A program made the translations under genes and the position numbers. A stretch of 64,000 nucleotides of DNA from assembly GCA_037447655.1 (NCBI GenBank), contig JBBHKE010000247.1, forward strand, positions 62,001 through 126,000, read 5' to 3'. Each line of letters begins with the position of its first letter. The stretch's first letter is position 1. The notes beneath the pieces were generated by a model. That model was not told where the DNA came from. It was given only the letters and a program-made list of their open reading frames with translations, and did no database searches. The DNA comes from Zygnema cylindricum. Taxonomy: Eukaryota; Streptophyta; Zygnematophyceae; Zygnematales; Zygnemataceae. This document shows, in pieces, positions 22,753 to 33,449 of this stretch.

Positions 22753-23746
22753 TGGCACACAAAATTAACAGCTTACCGGAAGCACCATAAGATAAAATTT
22801 GCCCTCCCATTTTGATCAAAAATAACAAGCAGTCTGAACCCCAACATATCCAACTAACCTCACCCCTGTGAGGGCCTGACTCCCCTCAGTGAAACACAAA
22901 AATGAATTCCAAATTTGCTCTCTTGAGTTGTTAGTTATTTGAGGCCAAAGTTTGCCTTTTGTGTACAAGCTCACTAGGAGAGAGGCTGCTGCCTACAATT
23001 TTGCCTAAGTCCTAAACCTCCCTCTAAACCCTCTTTTACTAATGTACATAGCCAATTAGAGGACTATATTGTACAAAGAGGTAGTGAAGCCGTGGTACTT
23101 CCTATACGGTCATTGTACGACGTGGCCGAAAAGCAACCGCATGTTGTTTCCAGACTCATTCTGGTGCTCTCCACGAAATTTCCCTAAGCATTAAGAGTAT
23201 GCCATGTGTCCTCCGGTGACGCTATGGCCGTAAACCACCAAAGCAGTCATTTCGCGATGTCGGCTTGCATGTGAGCCGTCCTATGTAGACCGGCTTTTGA
23301 TGTCAGTCGTCCAAACAAATGTCCGGTACATTTGTTTTGTGCGACGCACCGTACATGCTAATTTACAACTAAATCTATGTTACAAAGGTTCGTTACGCTG
23401 TTCAATGATTTATTCTACAGTTTTAACTTTAAATAGATATCAAACCCTATATACTTCAACAATCTTCTACGACTAACCGGTTAGAGCTGACGGCTATGCC
23501 TCGCTTAGGCGGTCTAAGGTTCTAGTCCTACCCGATTCACCGTTTTGTTAAGAGTGACTTGTGTCACTCTTATCTTCCCTATCTTTCTACCTTCTCCTCC
23601 CTACAGTTATGGATGCATCTCCCTCTCAAATCTTCAGTGACTACAACAAGTGTGGGGACTTGAGAGAGATGTTAAGAGCCAACTGCCTTGACTTAACTAA
23701 CCCATTTTATTTTACTTCACAAGACCTAGAAAATACCCCGAAATCA
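22733..23746 (-). repeat. 5' LTR of copia fragment E, interrupted near its outer end
   Basis: Inner end is at the gag/PBS junction (22733). It parallels the LTR of element C in order: tRNA-like segment, antisense leader with 'ttcagtgactacaacaag', then 'cctagaaaatac...gaaatc'. At 23746 the LTR is cut by the TIR element 23747-24241; 'tttctaca' just after that element may be the displaced LTR terminus. Confidence 0.65.
23470..23546 (+). other. tRNA-like segment in LTR of fragment E (antisense to element)
   Basis: Contains a D-arm-like 'aaccggttagagc', a small hairpin 'gcctcgcttaggc', a B-box-like 'ggttctagtcc' (10 of 11 to GGTTCRANTCC) and a T4 run at 23543-23546. It lacks a pairable acceptor stem, so I do not call a tRNA gene. 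Confidence 0.55.
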
Positions 23747-24241
23747 CTACAGCGTGAATCGCTATTAGCGTAATAAAATAGATAGCGTAATGAAACAATT
23801 AGCGTACTTTACGGTAAATTGGGATTTTTAGGGTACACAATGATACTAATTTATCATTAACTCTAATTTGTAAACTGCTTTGTAGAAATTTTCGGCACAT
23901 AATATGTCCACGCTAAAACATGTGGATGTACGAAATTGTTCAAATCGTACGTCGTCGCGTTTTTCTGACATCCGCGTATGCTGGAAAATATTTACGCAAT
24001 TATATATTATTATATTTTCTTTACTTTTATATTAAAAAAGGTACAGAACAGTACAGATCTGACAGTCCGTACATCACACTATTTCAAAGGGCACTAAATT
24101 ACAGTTATGAACCGTATTGAGCGGGGTACCTCAAATAACGTTTAGAAACATTTAGCGTACTTTATTCTATTTGAGAATTTGCCGAAAAAAAATAGGTACC
24201 CCAATTAGCGTAATGTACGCTAAAAGCGATTCGCGGTGTAG
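23747..24241. mobile_element. TIR element, CTACACCGCGAATCGC family (495 bp)
   Basis: Left end CTACAGCGTGAATCGC and reverse-complemented right end CTACACCGCGAATCGC. Both arms continue with 'tagcgta' repeats. It interrupts the outer part of the fragment E LTR after 'gaaatc'. TSD not certain. Confidence 0.65.
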
Positions 24242-24249
24242 TTTCTACA

Positions 24250-25480
24250 TACGTCATTCTCTGACATTTATTTTGTATATATGTAAAAAAATTATGAGCA
24301 GTTCTAGTACGGACTGACACATTTTGTACATTACAATATCTAAAAATATTCGACATTAAAGTAATCAACGCTAGTTAAACATTACCAATGTTGACTTAAA
24401 CTTGTTTTTGAGTTAAATTTGATTAACTGCAATTTTTTACGTACATGCGTGTGATGGGCAATCAAAAGAATAGGGAGTACTTTCCTTCGTGCTAATTAAA
24501 AACCCGGTACTTTGATACATGGGCACATTCCCTAAGTTGTAGTAGTACTTTCGATTAAATATTTCTAATTTTTATTTTATGATTAAGTCAAAGTTGGTCA
24601 ACAAATTTTTAAAAAATTGAATTTTGTTTCGTGCGCATATTCATTATTTTTCATGTGTTTAATGCGTGCGCATACTAAAAATTAAACCTCTACCTTAAGA
24701 CATATATGATTCTTAGTCTCGCGTAGATTTTGTTTCTCGACGACTAAGTCAAAGAAATCTATTTGAAGTGTACGTTTGTTGTATACAAATGATATACTTT
24801 GGTACTTTGTTCTTTCACGTATAGACGCGATTTGATTGGTAGGCGCTTAGTGCATAATTTGTATTTGTTGTTTCGTTTCATAGATTTCTCATTCGTACGG
24901 ATTTCGACATTTTTACCAAATTTCGTTATTTTTTCTATATTTTTCTAAAATACGTATATTTTTCGTACGAATAAAATATACGTATACATTGCACGGAAAA
25001 TTTCAAGAAATGAGTAAGTTACCAAATAAATAGTGTATTTCTAGTGTTATTTGTGTTACACTAATTTGGATATAGCCGCGATAGTCTGTGTTCACATATT
25101 CGACGCTTGAACACGTGAGAACAAGTTCTCGCGATTCATCTTCATCTTTATCAATTGGAATCAAATCTGAGTACGCTTTTACTTGGCTGCTGTCGAGCGT
25201 GCCCGAGAATCCGCAGGGAAGGGCCTACAGCCCGGGGTAGTTGGCCTCAGATTCCTGCAAAGAACCCCCCCCCACCCCAAATGCGAAAGGCTTCCCAGAA
25301 TAATGATCATGCCCACTGCTGACCCCCCCCATCCTTCCCATAGATATGCATGCAAAGATAGGAGAGACATCGGAACCGAAGTAAGAGAAAGTGCATGGGG
25401 GGGGGGGCAAAAAGATCTCCTTCCCCCTTCCTTTCCCATTAGGCCAGGAAAAGGGATTTGGGTACTCGGTAATCGGGTCG
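24250..25480. other. Non-coding; candidate gypsy 3' LTR at its right end
   Basis: 24250-25180 is AT-rich with no gene. 25183-25488 is abruptly GC-richer with C8-C9 and G10 homopolymers and may be the 3' LTR of the gypsy element, which would start with TG at 25488 (minus strand) after the polypurine tract. Its far end was not resolved. Confidence 0.4.
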
Positions 25481-25488
25481 GTCCTCCA

Positions 25489-25503
25489 ATTTCCCCCCCT
25501 TTT
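25489..25503 (-). other. Polypurine tract of the gypsy element
   Basis: Minus strand AAAAGGGGGGGAAAT lies 39 bp downstream of the last gypsy coding stop (25542) and just before a TG that could open the 3' LTR. It would prime plus-strand DNA synthesis. Confidence 0.55.
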
Positions 25504-25541
25504 AGTCAGCCTTGACTAAGAAAAAGAAATAGTTACCAGCC

Positions 25542-25889
25542 TTATTCACAGTTCCCGCAAAACCATGGACCAGGGGATGGAGAGCGGGATTCCCACGAGG
25601 AGGGGAGACAAGCTGGATGCCAACACTGGTTGCACTGATTGCAGACCAAGATGTCGTGCTGCAGGGAGGACAGGTTACATGATGAAGAACAGGAAGGGGG
25701 ATCGGCAAAGTAAGTCATGTGGAAAGTGGGTTCGTCTTCCAATCCTCGGAGATGGCAAGGAGCCACATTGATGTGATTCTCTTTAATTCTTCGACCATCT
25801 TTCCCCTCCAAAGTCAAAACTCCATTGTTTGAGACTTCCACCACTTTCAAAATCACCCGCCCGGCAGAAATGTCAAGCGTGTCTTTTTT
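25542..25889 (-). pseudogene. PHD finger at the integrase C-terminus
   Basis: In the integrase frame, after a TAG at 25890-25892 (CAG to TAG would explain it), the sequence continues through a small SH3-like stretch (VILKVVEVSNNGVLTLEG) and then a PHD-type zinc finger. Its ligands are CNL..., ILVCNQCNQCWHPACLP and PGPWFCGNCE, spaced Cys4-His-Cys3 as expected, with the WH and WFC residues conserved. PHD fingers read histone H3 tails; by analogy with integrase chromodomains, this one could direct integration to particular chromatin. It ends the polyprotein at 25542. Confidence 0.8.
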
Positions 25890-27035
25890 CTATTGCATCC
25901 GATATACAAAATCTCCCGGCATAAACCGTCGCTGTCTGGGCACATAATCCCCGTTCCGGCGCTGGGAATACCACAATTGATCTCGGTGTTGTGCCGCTTG
26001 TAAATTCCTTATGGCGAGAGGCATCTCTCGGTGGAAGATCTTGGCACGATCAGCGATCAGTTTTTCGACAGTCCCTTTGTGATCCATTTCCGGGAGGACC
26101 ACAGCCGAGGCAGCCCCGGGTAGAATGGGAAGCCGTCCGAATAAGATGAAGTAAGGACTATAGGAGTGGAGGGAAGCCTGTCTGCTGAATCTGTATCCCA
26201 TGGCAATCCAAGGCACCCTTTTGTCCCATTCTCCTAAGTCCTCTTCCACGGCATATTTTTTAGTGACCGCTTCACTGTTTGTACGCACCTTTCGGCCAAA
26301 CCGTCAGCTTGAGGGTGGTCGCGATTAGTAAGTCGATGGTCGATGAGGCATTTCTCCAAAAGATTTGTAAATTCTCCGGCGAATTCCGATCCCTGGTCTG
26401 TCAGGACCTCTGCGGGCGCTCCAAATTGTGACAGGATCCTCTGCAAGAAAGCGTCGGCGATGGACTTGGACTCCTTTCGGGGCAGAACCACAAGCTCTAT
26501 CCATTTTGAGAAATGTTCAATCATAACCAAGACGAAACGATTCCCACGTCTGTTGGTCGGAAGAGGTCCCAAAAGATCCAAAGACCACCGATAAAACATC
26601 CCTCGGATAGGGAGAGAATGCAGCTCAGTCACGCCTTTTTTGTCAAAGGAGGCCTTAACTCGATCGCAGGAAGAGCAAGTCTGTATGATTCCGTTGACTT
26701 GGGCCCGCAACCCATGCCACCAATACGAGCCTGTCAGTAGGGAACTGGTCCGCTTCTGCCCGAAGTGTCCACATTGCTTGTGGAGATTAGTAATCAGAGT
26801 TTCTCGATTTGATAGGGGAGGAACCACTTTCCTCGTACCGTCTGACCATTTCCGGAGGAGAACACCTCGGTCCCATTCATACGCCGCCATCCGGGTCTGC
26901 ACTCGGGACAATTGACCTCCAGCCAAATGGGGAAGAGGCGACCCCTGCTGGATAGATTGGAGAGCCTCAGAGTCGTTCCAGATGTCTTTTCGTCCGGCTC
27001 GAATGGGTGCCTGCCCCTCAACATCTGCTGCAAAG
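25890..27035 (-). pseudogene. Gypsy integrase
   Basis: Zinc-binding HHCC region: LHKQCGHFGQKRTSSLL and CSSCDRVKAS. Catalytic core: first Asp in WSLDLLGPLP, second in EVLTDQGSEFAG, Glu in QADGLAERCVQTVKRS. A frameshift in the A-run near 26250 moves the C-terminal part (EEDLGEWDKRVPWIAMGYRF, then RRFMPGDFVYRMQ) to another frame. Upstream the frame enters the LTR of copia C at 27036, so an ATG at 27055 belongs to copia sequence, not to the integrase. Confidence 0.9.
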
Positions 27036-28071
27036 TGCAATTCTGTGTCTTCCATTGGACTACAGAATACAGGAAGCCTCTAGATAGTATTTAACTAACC
27101 CACTTTAAGCCACGACCACTTCTGCCCAAGAAGGCAAACTGACAATTTGACTGCACCCCTGTGCAGCTTAGACTCCCCTGAGTCCGTAGCAAAAAGAATC
27201 ACTAAAAACGGCCAACCAACCGATAAGTTATGAGGCAGTAAAAATGCCAATTTGTACAAACTCTCAAAGGGAGAGGTGACAACCTACCAAAATTTTCTAA
27301 GTCCTGATTCTCTCTAATAACTCCTATCTACTGAAGTACGGACCAATCAGATTACTGTATCGTACACAAAAGTACTACTGTCGATGTACCTATTGTACGG
27401 CCTATGTACGACAAGGCTATTAAGTGGACGCGTGTCCGCTTTTCACTCTTCCGTAAGTTCCTCGGAATTCCTATGACCGAATGTCATCTCTCCACGTGGC
27501 TCCAGGTCATCCCACGTCACAAAACGCCAAAGTGACCACTCCAGGATTTCGGCGATGATGTGCGCCGTTGGATTTTATGCGAAACGCAATCTTAGCCGTA
27601 ATAAATACTTGCGCGACATTTGTTCCGATGTCGAAATAAAATGCGTGGTATCCGTTTTGAATTAGCGTCGTACGACGTACTTTATAAAATTGAATCTATG
27701 TACGCCGTATAATGTTCTAGTTAAATGAATTTTATCCACTCGAACTAAATATATATATGTCACATACCATAGCACTTAGCATTGGTCCTAGTCTATTAGG
27801 ATAAAGCTGACCGCTACCGGTCAACTTGACGAACCGCAGGTACCGGGATCAAATCTCTGGTCCGTCAAGTATATTTTTAGTAACCTACTAAAAATAGCTG
27901 TTTGTTGAACTAAGGCAGCCATGGATCAACCTCTCTCTTACCTTCAGTGACTACAACAAGTATGGGAGCTAGAGAGCGGAGGTGGAGGTAGGCTGTCCGT
28001 CCTTTTTCTTTTCCTTTTATAAAAACATATTTAAACCTAAAAAATACTCTAGAAATCTATAAATTTCAACA
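27036..28071 (-). repeat. 3' LTR of copia C (1036 bp)
   Basis: Bounded by TG...CA on the minus strand. Nearly identical to the 5' LTR except over its inner 200 bp, where I count about 14 differences. A tRNA-like segment lies at 27784-27870 and the antisense leader 'cttcagtgactacaacaag' at about 27942. Confidence 0.9.
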
Positions 28072-31000
28072 CTCCCCTTATTTTCTAGTCTAATTTTAAT
28101 TTTTCTTTCAACCCGCAATTTTTCCCGACAATATTTTAGTTTAGGAGAGGGCACAGGTTTGGTCATCATGTCAACCACCATTTCTTCATCAGGTCTATGC
28201 ACAAGATTTAAAATTTTATTTTCAACTTTTTCTCTTACGAAGCTTAATCTTATGTCCATATGTTTTGCTTTGAAATGGTGTTTTGGATTGGTTGCAATTG
28301 CAATTGCAGCTTGGTTATCGCAAAAGATTTCATGCACTCCCTCCTTCATAAATCCCAGTTCTTGTAACAATGATTTCACCCACATTAGTTCTTTTATAGC
28401 AAAACAAGACGCCATATACTCAGCCTCTATAGTAGACTAAGCAACCACCTTTTGTTGCTTACTGCTCCAACAGCAAGCACCTTCCCCCATATACAAAACA
28501 TATCCAGAAGTGCATCTTCTCATAGGTGCATCCCCATAACTGGCGTCACTCCAAGTGGTGATATCAGTGTGCTCCCCTCCCAAATGCAACCATAATTCTC
28601 TGGTTCCAACCAGATATCCCATGACTCTCTTGGCTGCCTCCCAGTCTCTCTTCCTAGGATCATTAAGACTCCTACTGAGTACTCCAACTGCTGCCGCTAT
28701 GTCCGGCCCGGTACAGTTCATAAAATAGATTAAGCTTCCTACGACCTGTCTATAAGGGATAGACTTCATGAACTCTCTCTCCTCTGGACTCATCTGATCG
28801 TCTAAGATCATCACTCCTCCTTCTATACTCCCATCACATATTTTTTTCAGGTCCATGGGAGTGGTACAACTGTTAGCATTTTCCATCTGGAATTTCTCAA
28901 GCATATTACCTATTGCTTCTTTCTGAGTAAGTCTGATAATCTTCTTCCCCCTATCTCTCTCCATTTAGATCCCCAAAATATATTTTGCCTCCCCTAAATC
29001 CTTCATATCAAATCTGCCCTTAAGATCTTTCTTTAGCCCATTGATATTCTCCAAAGACTTACTTAACACAAGAAGATCATCCACATAAATTGCAATAAAA
29101 ATGACACCATTCTCATTTTCAAACATATAGATAGAATGGTCAAAGCTGATCCGGATGTATCCCACATCAGTGAGAAACTCATCTAGTTTCTTATTCCACT
29201 GTCGGGGAGCCTGTTTCAGTCCATATAAGGACTTTATGAGCCTGCAGACTTTGCTCTCTTCTCCTTCTTCCACAAACCCCTAGGGTTGCCTCATAAAAAT
29301 TTCTTCCTCTAACTCACCATTAACAAAAGCAGTCTTAATGTCCATCTGGTGTATTTCCATGTCTTCCGTTGTGGCCAGACTGAGGAGAATCCTTACCGAT
29401 GGGAACCGGACAACTGGAGCAAAGGTCTCCTCATAGTCAATCCCCTCTTTTTGGGTGAACCCCTTCGCTACCAATCGAGCCTTATACCTCTCAATTGTGG
29501 GTTCAGTTTTAGTTTAAACACCCATTTACATCCAATAGGTTTTCTGTCTGGAGGGCAATCCGCTAGTTCCCAAGTATTTGCTTCCATGATAGAAGCCATC
29601 TCATCATTTATGGCTCTAATCCATCTTTCTTTATCTGGACTATTCACTGCCTCTAAGTAAGACTGAGGCTCATCTGGGTGAGATAGCTTAGTTACCTTAT
29701 GGGCAGCTTGTTTTTCCTGTATCCTTTTGCTGCTCCTCCTTCCTCCCTCAAACTCCGAAGCTGGAATGGATGAAAGTCTTGGATTTCTTCTCAGTGTCTC
29801 ATCGGCTCCCCTGTCCATGAAAACCGGTTCTTGTCCCGCTTCTTCTATCTCCTCGAAGTCCATAGGAGTATGTGAGGTTTCCGGTGAGTCTCCTGTATCT
29901 TCGATCTCCCCTGAATCTATAATCACAGTTTCACTCATGTCCCTTTCGGGAACTACCAAATTCTCATCACTTTCGGACTCAAATCTGATCCTTATCTTCT
30001 TTGTATATTTGAAGGGGTCAAATGACTTCCCTTCATCCATGACAACTAAGTGTTTGACCAGAATGATATCTTTCTTTGCTAAGTCATAGACTCTATATCC
30101 CTTAACATTCTCATCATATCCCACAAAGTATCCAGGTTTTCCCTTAGCATCTAGTTTCCAGTTTTTCCTATCCGTGTCAAGACTGTAAACTTGGCTACCA
30201 AATACTTTAAGGTGTGAGATATCTGGTTTCCTTCCAACCCATCTCTTATAAGGTGTCACTCCCTTTACAGCTGAGGTAAGGACTCTATTCTTAATGTAGT
30301 TGGCACAGTTCATTGCTTCTGCCCAAAATCTCTTTCCTATTTTCTTGTCTGCCAACATACTGCGCACACTATCTCCTAGTGTTCGATTCAACCTCTCAGC
30401 TACCCCATTTTGTTCTGGGTTATATGGTACAGTTTTCTGGTGCTGCACTCCCTCATCTCTCAGATATTCCTCAAACTCGTTAGAGGTATATTCCCCCCCA
30501 TTATCACTCCTTATCCTCTTAATGGGGGTTTCATGCAACTTCTCACTCCAAGCTTTATATTCTTTGAAGTAAGTTGATGCTTCAGACTTTGTTTTCAGAA
30601 AGTAGACTCTAGAGTATATAGACCAGTCATCAGTTATTGTCATCATAAACCTCTTTCCTCCAACCGAAGGTACTTTTGCAGGTCCCCAAATATATGTGTG
30701 GACCAAATCTAACACTTTCTCACCTCTATATGTGGCGGCTTTGGGAAAGGGAAGTCTGTGAGCCTTACCTTGAGCACAACCACTACAATCATCCATCATT
30801 TTAGTATCCTCAAACTGAATGCCATCTACTACCCCAAGCTTTTTCATTTCCCTCAACCTATCAAAATGCACATGCCCCAACCGCTTATGCCAAATCATCA
30901 CCTTAGGAACACCAACATAATGAGCATTCTTCTTTTCATTACTCAGGTTAAGCCTAAACATTCCTTGGCTACCCTTATCTGCTGTGAAGTAAACTTCATT

Positions 31001-32428
31001 CCCATACTTAGCTGTAAAGACTCCCTTTCTGGTGAAAGTATCAAACTCTTTGTCATCTAACACAGACGTAGAGACAAGATTTTTACTCAGCTGAGGAATG
31101 TAAAGTACATCTGAGAATGTAAGTATAGAAGTCTTACCCTCCACTAAGACTTTCAGATCTACTGATCCCACTAGATCTGTAGTAACCACTCTCCCATCCC
31201 CATACTCTATCTCTACAGTAGGAATCTTTCTTAGCTTAGTGAAGAGTTTTTTATCACGACACATATGTATGGATGCACCTGAGTCGATGATCCATCCTTC
31301 CTGTGGAGCTTCTCAAATTGCTCCAAGGGCACACTTTTGCCTCCGAGGGATCTCCTTCTCCTCCAGACTCTGGTCAAGAAGAAGCTCCCCATTCTCCTCA
31401 GAGGACTCATCCTCGGTTTCTCCTAACACTTTTGTAACCACAAGTGCCTTTTTCTTCCCTCCGGAAGAACCTCCTCCACGGTTCTCTTGGAGCCTCAGCT
31501 CTGATAGCTTGACATTATCTGCAATAAAGTGTCCTGGCTTTTTGCAATAATGACAAAGACCCTTTGGGGGCCTCTGTCCCCCAGAATGATCTCTTTCCCC
31601 TCTATAAGGTTTCTTCGGGTTCTTCCCCCATCGGTCCCCTCCTGCTGCTAGAGCTTGAATGCTCTTTCCTCCTCTCCTAATCTCCATTGTGTTTTCCTGC
31701 ACAAGTATCATCCTGACTACTGTGTTCCATTTCCATGAACTATCAGGCATTCCCTGTACTCGGTACACTATGTTTTCGAACTCATTTGGTATTTTCATGA
31801 TAAGGGTGTTAACTTTCATTTTCATTGTACCTGTCCACCCGGCACTTTCCATTTCCATATACAAACAAGAAAGTTCATTACACTAATTTAACATCTTTCC
31901 TCCTTTATAAGTGTAACTCAATAGCTTTTGCTCAGCCAACTGGAGCTCCTGAATAGTTCCAGCTCTATAAATCTCCACTAAACTCTCCCACAACTCCTCG
32001 GCCTTGTAAATGTGAAGATGAGGAGTGGCCAAACCTTGAGTGAGGTGCCTCAGAATGAAGTTCTTGGCAGCCATGTTTACATCCTCCCACATTTGAGTAT
32101 CGTTCTCCACGGTCTTCACGGTCGACGCTCCCGATACTGTGGCAATAGGAGTGAGGGGTGTCTCCTTCCCTTTTTCCTTTTCGGACACACTGCTGTCCCC
32201 ATCATCTGCCTCCTCCGCTGAGGCAGCCGTTGTTGCAGAAAACCTTACTCCCCCAAATCCTGGTGGAGTTCTCGAACGTGGACGTTTCACTTGTCCACTG
32301 ACGATACCCCAGTATCGTTTTTCACACAAAGCTCCCATCATCATGGCTTCCCAATAGATGAACCCAGATCCATTAAAGGTGGGCACCCTAGAGGGTGGGC
32401 CCATAACCTGCAATTCTGTGTCCTCCAT
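28072..32428 (-). pseudogene. Copia C polyprotein, broken
   Basis: From ATG 32428 (inside the LTR) the frame reads MEDTELQVMGPPSR, gag, a zinc knuckle CHYCKKPGHFIAD, and protease WIIDSGASIHMC. Integrase follows with HKRLGHVHFDRL...CSGCAQGKAH, YSRVYFLK, RIRSDNGGEYTS and PEQNGVAERLNR. RT carries FTQKEGIDYEETFAPV, MDIKTAF and YVDDLLVLS. RNase H carries TWSDASYGDAP, CCWSSKQQK, EAEYMASC and CDNQAAIAIA, ending DMMTKPV. Stops at 31883, 31313, 29280, 28965 and 28437 are in frame, and one frameshift lies near 29480; the 28965 and 28437 stops are CAA to TAA and CAG to TAG against homologues. The longest intact stretch is 598 residues (29468-31264), containing integrase and the RT start. Confidence 0.92.
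32394..32408 (-). promoter_or_regulatory. Primer-binding site of copia C (half-tRNA-iMet type)
   Basis: Minus strand GGTTATGGGCCCACC directly follows the LTR. It is complementary to the initiator tRNA-Met anticodon arm (loop CCCATAACC), not to a tRNA 3' end, as in Drosophila copia and yeast Ty5. Confidence 0.8.
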
Positions 32429-33446
32429 TGGACTACAGAATACAGGAAGCCTCAAGATAGTATTTAACTAACCCACTTTAAGCCACGACCACTTTTGCCC
32501 TAGAAGGCAAACTAACAATTTGACTGCATCCTTGTGCAGCTTGGACTCCAATGAGTCAGTAGCAAAAAGAATCACTGAAAACGGCCAACCAGCCGATAAG
32601 TTATGAGGCATTAAAAATGCCAATTTGTACAAACTCTCAAAGGGAGAGGTGACAACCTACCAAAATTTTCTAAGTCCTGATTCTCTCTAATAACTCCTAT
32701 CTACTGAAGTACGGACCAATCAGATTACTGTATCGTACACAAAAGTACTACTGTCGATGTACCTATTGTACGGCCTATGTACGACAAGGCTATTAAGTGG
32801 ACGCGTGTCCGCTTTTCACTCGTCCGTAAGTTCCTCGGAATTCCTATGACCGAATGTCATCTCTCCACGTGGCTCCAGGTCATCCCACGTCACAAAACGC
32901 CAAAGTGACCACTCCAGGATTTCGGCGATGATGTGCGCCGTTGGATTTTATGCGAAACGCAATCTTAGCCGTAATAAATACTTGCGTGACATTTGTTCCA
33001 ATGTCGAAATAAAATGCGTGGTATCCGTTTTGAATTAGCGTCGTACGACGTACTTTATAAAATTGAATCTATGTACGCCGTATAATGTTCTAGTTAAATG
33101 AATTTTATCCACTCGAACTAAATATATATATGTCACATACCATAGCACTTAGCATTGGTCCTAGTCTATTAGGATAAAGCTGACCGCTACCGGTCAACTT
33201 GACGAACCGCAGGTACCGGGATCAAATCTCTGGTCCGTCAAGTATATTTTTAGTAACCTACTAAAAATAGCTGTTTGTTGAACTAAGGCAGCCATGGATC
33301 AACCTCTCTCTCTTACCTTCAGTGACTACAACAAGTATGGGAGCTAGAGAGCGGAGGTGGAGGCAGGCTGTCCGTCCTTTTTCTTTTCCTTTTATAAAAA
33401 CATATTTAAACCTAGAAAATACTCTTGAAATCTATAAATTTCAACA
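32409..33446 (-). repeat. 5' LTR of copia C (1038 bp)
   Basis: Ends at 32409 immediately before the primer-binding site. Contains the gag start codon (32426-32428), a tRNA-like antisense segment (33157-33243) and the antisense ATG leader at 33293. Confidence 0.9.
33157..33250 (+). other. tRNA-like segment in the 5' LTR of copia C (antisense)
   Basis: 'attaggataaagc' (A-box-like), 'ggatcaaatct' (B-box-like, 33219-33229) and a T5 run (33246-33250). It sits about 200 bp from the LTR start and is opposite in sense to the element. A second copy lies at 27784-27878. Confidence 0.5.
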
Positions 33447-33449
33447 GGT

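Larger units (their letters stand above)
27036..33446 (-). mobile_element. Ty1/copia element C, full length
   Basis: Two LTRs (27036-28071 and 32409-33446) begin TG and end CA on the minus strand and bracket gag, protease, integrase, RT and RNase H. It separates gypsy RNase H from gypsy integrase, so it lies inside the gypsy element. The flanking pentamers are caaag (27031-27035) and ggttg (33447-33451) and do not match, so no target duplication is present. Confidence 0.9.

Noticed and set aside
27036-27055. ATG at 27055 as the start of the gypsy integrase protein
   Set aside because: That codon and the next few residues (MEDTEL) lie in the copia C LTR and match copia gag; the integrase frame simply runs into it at the junction.
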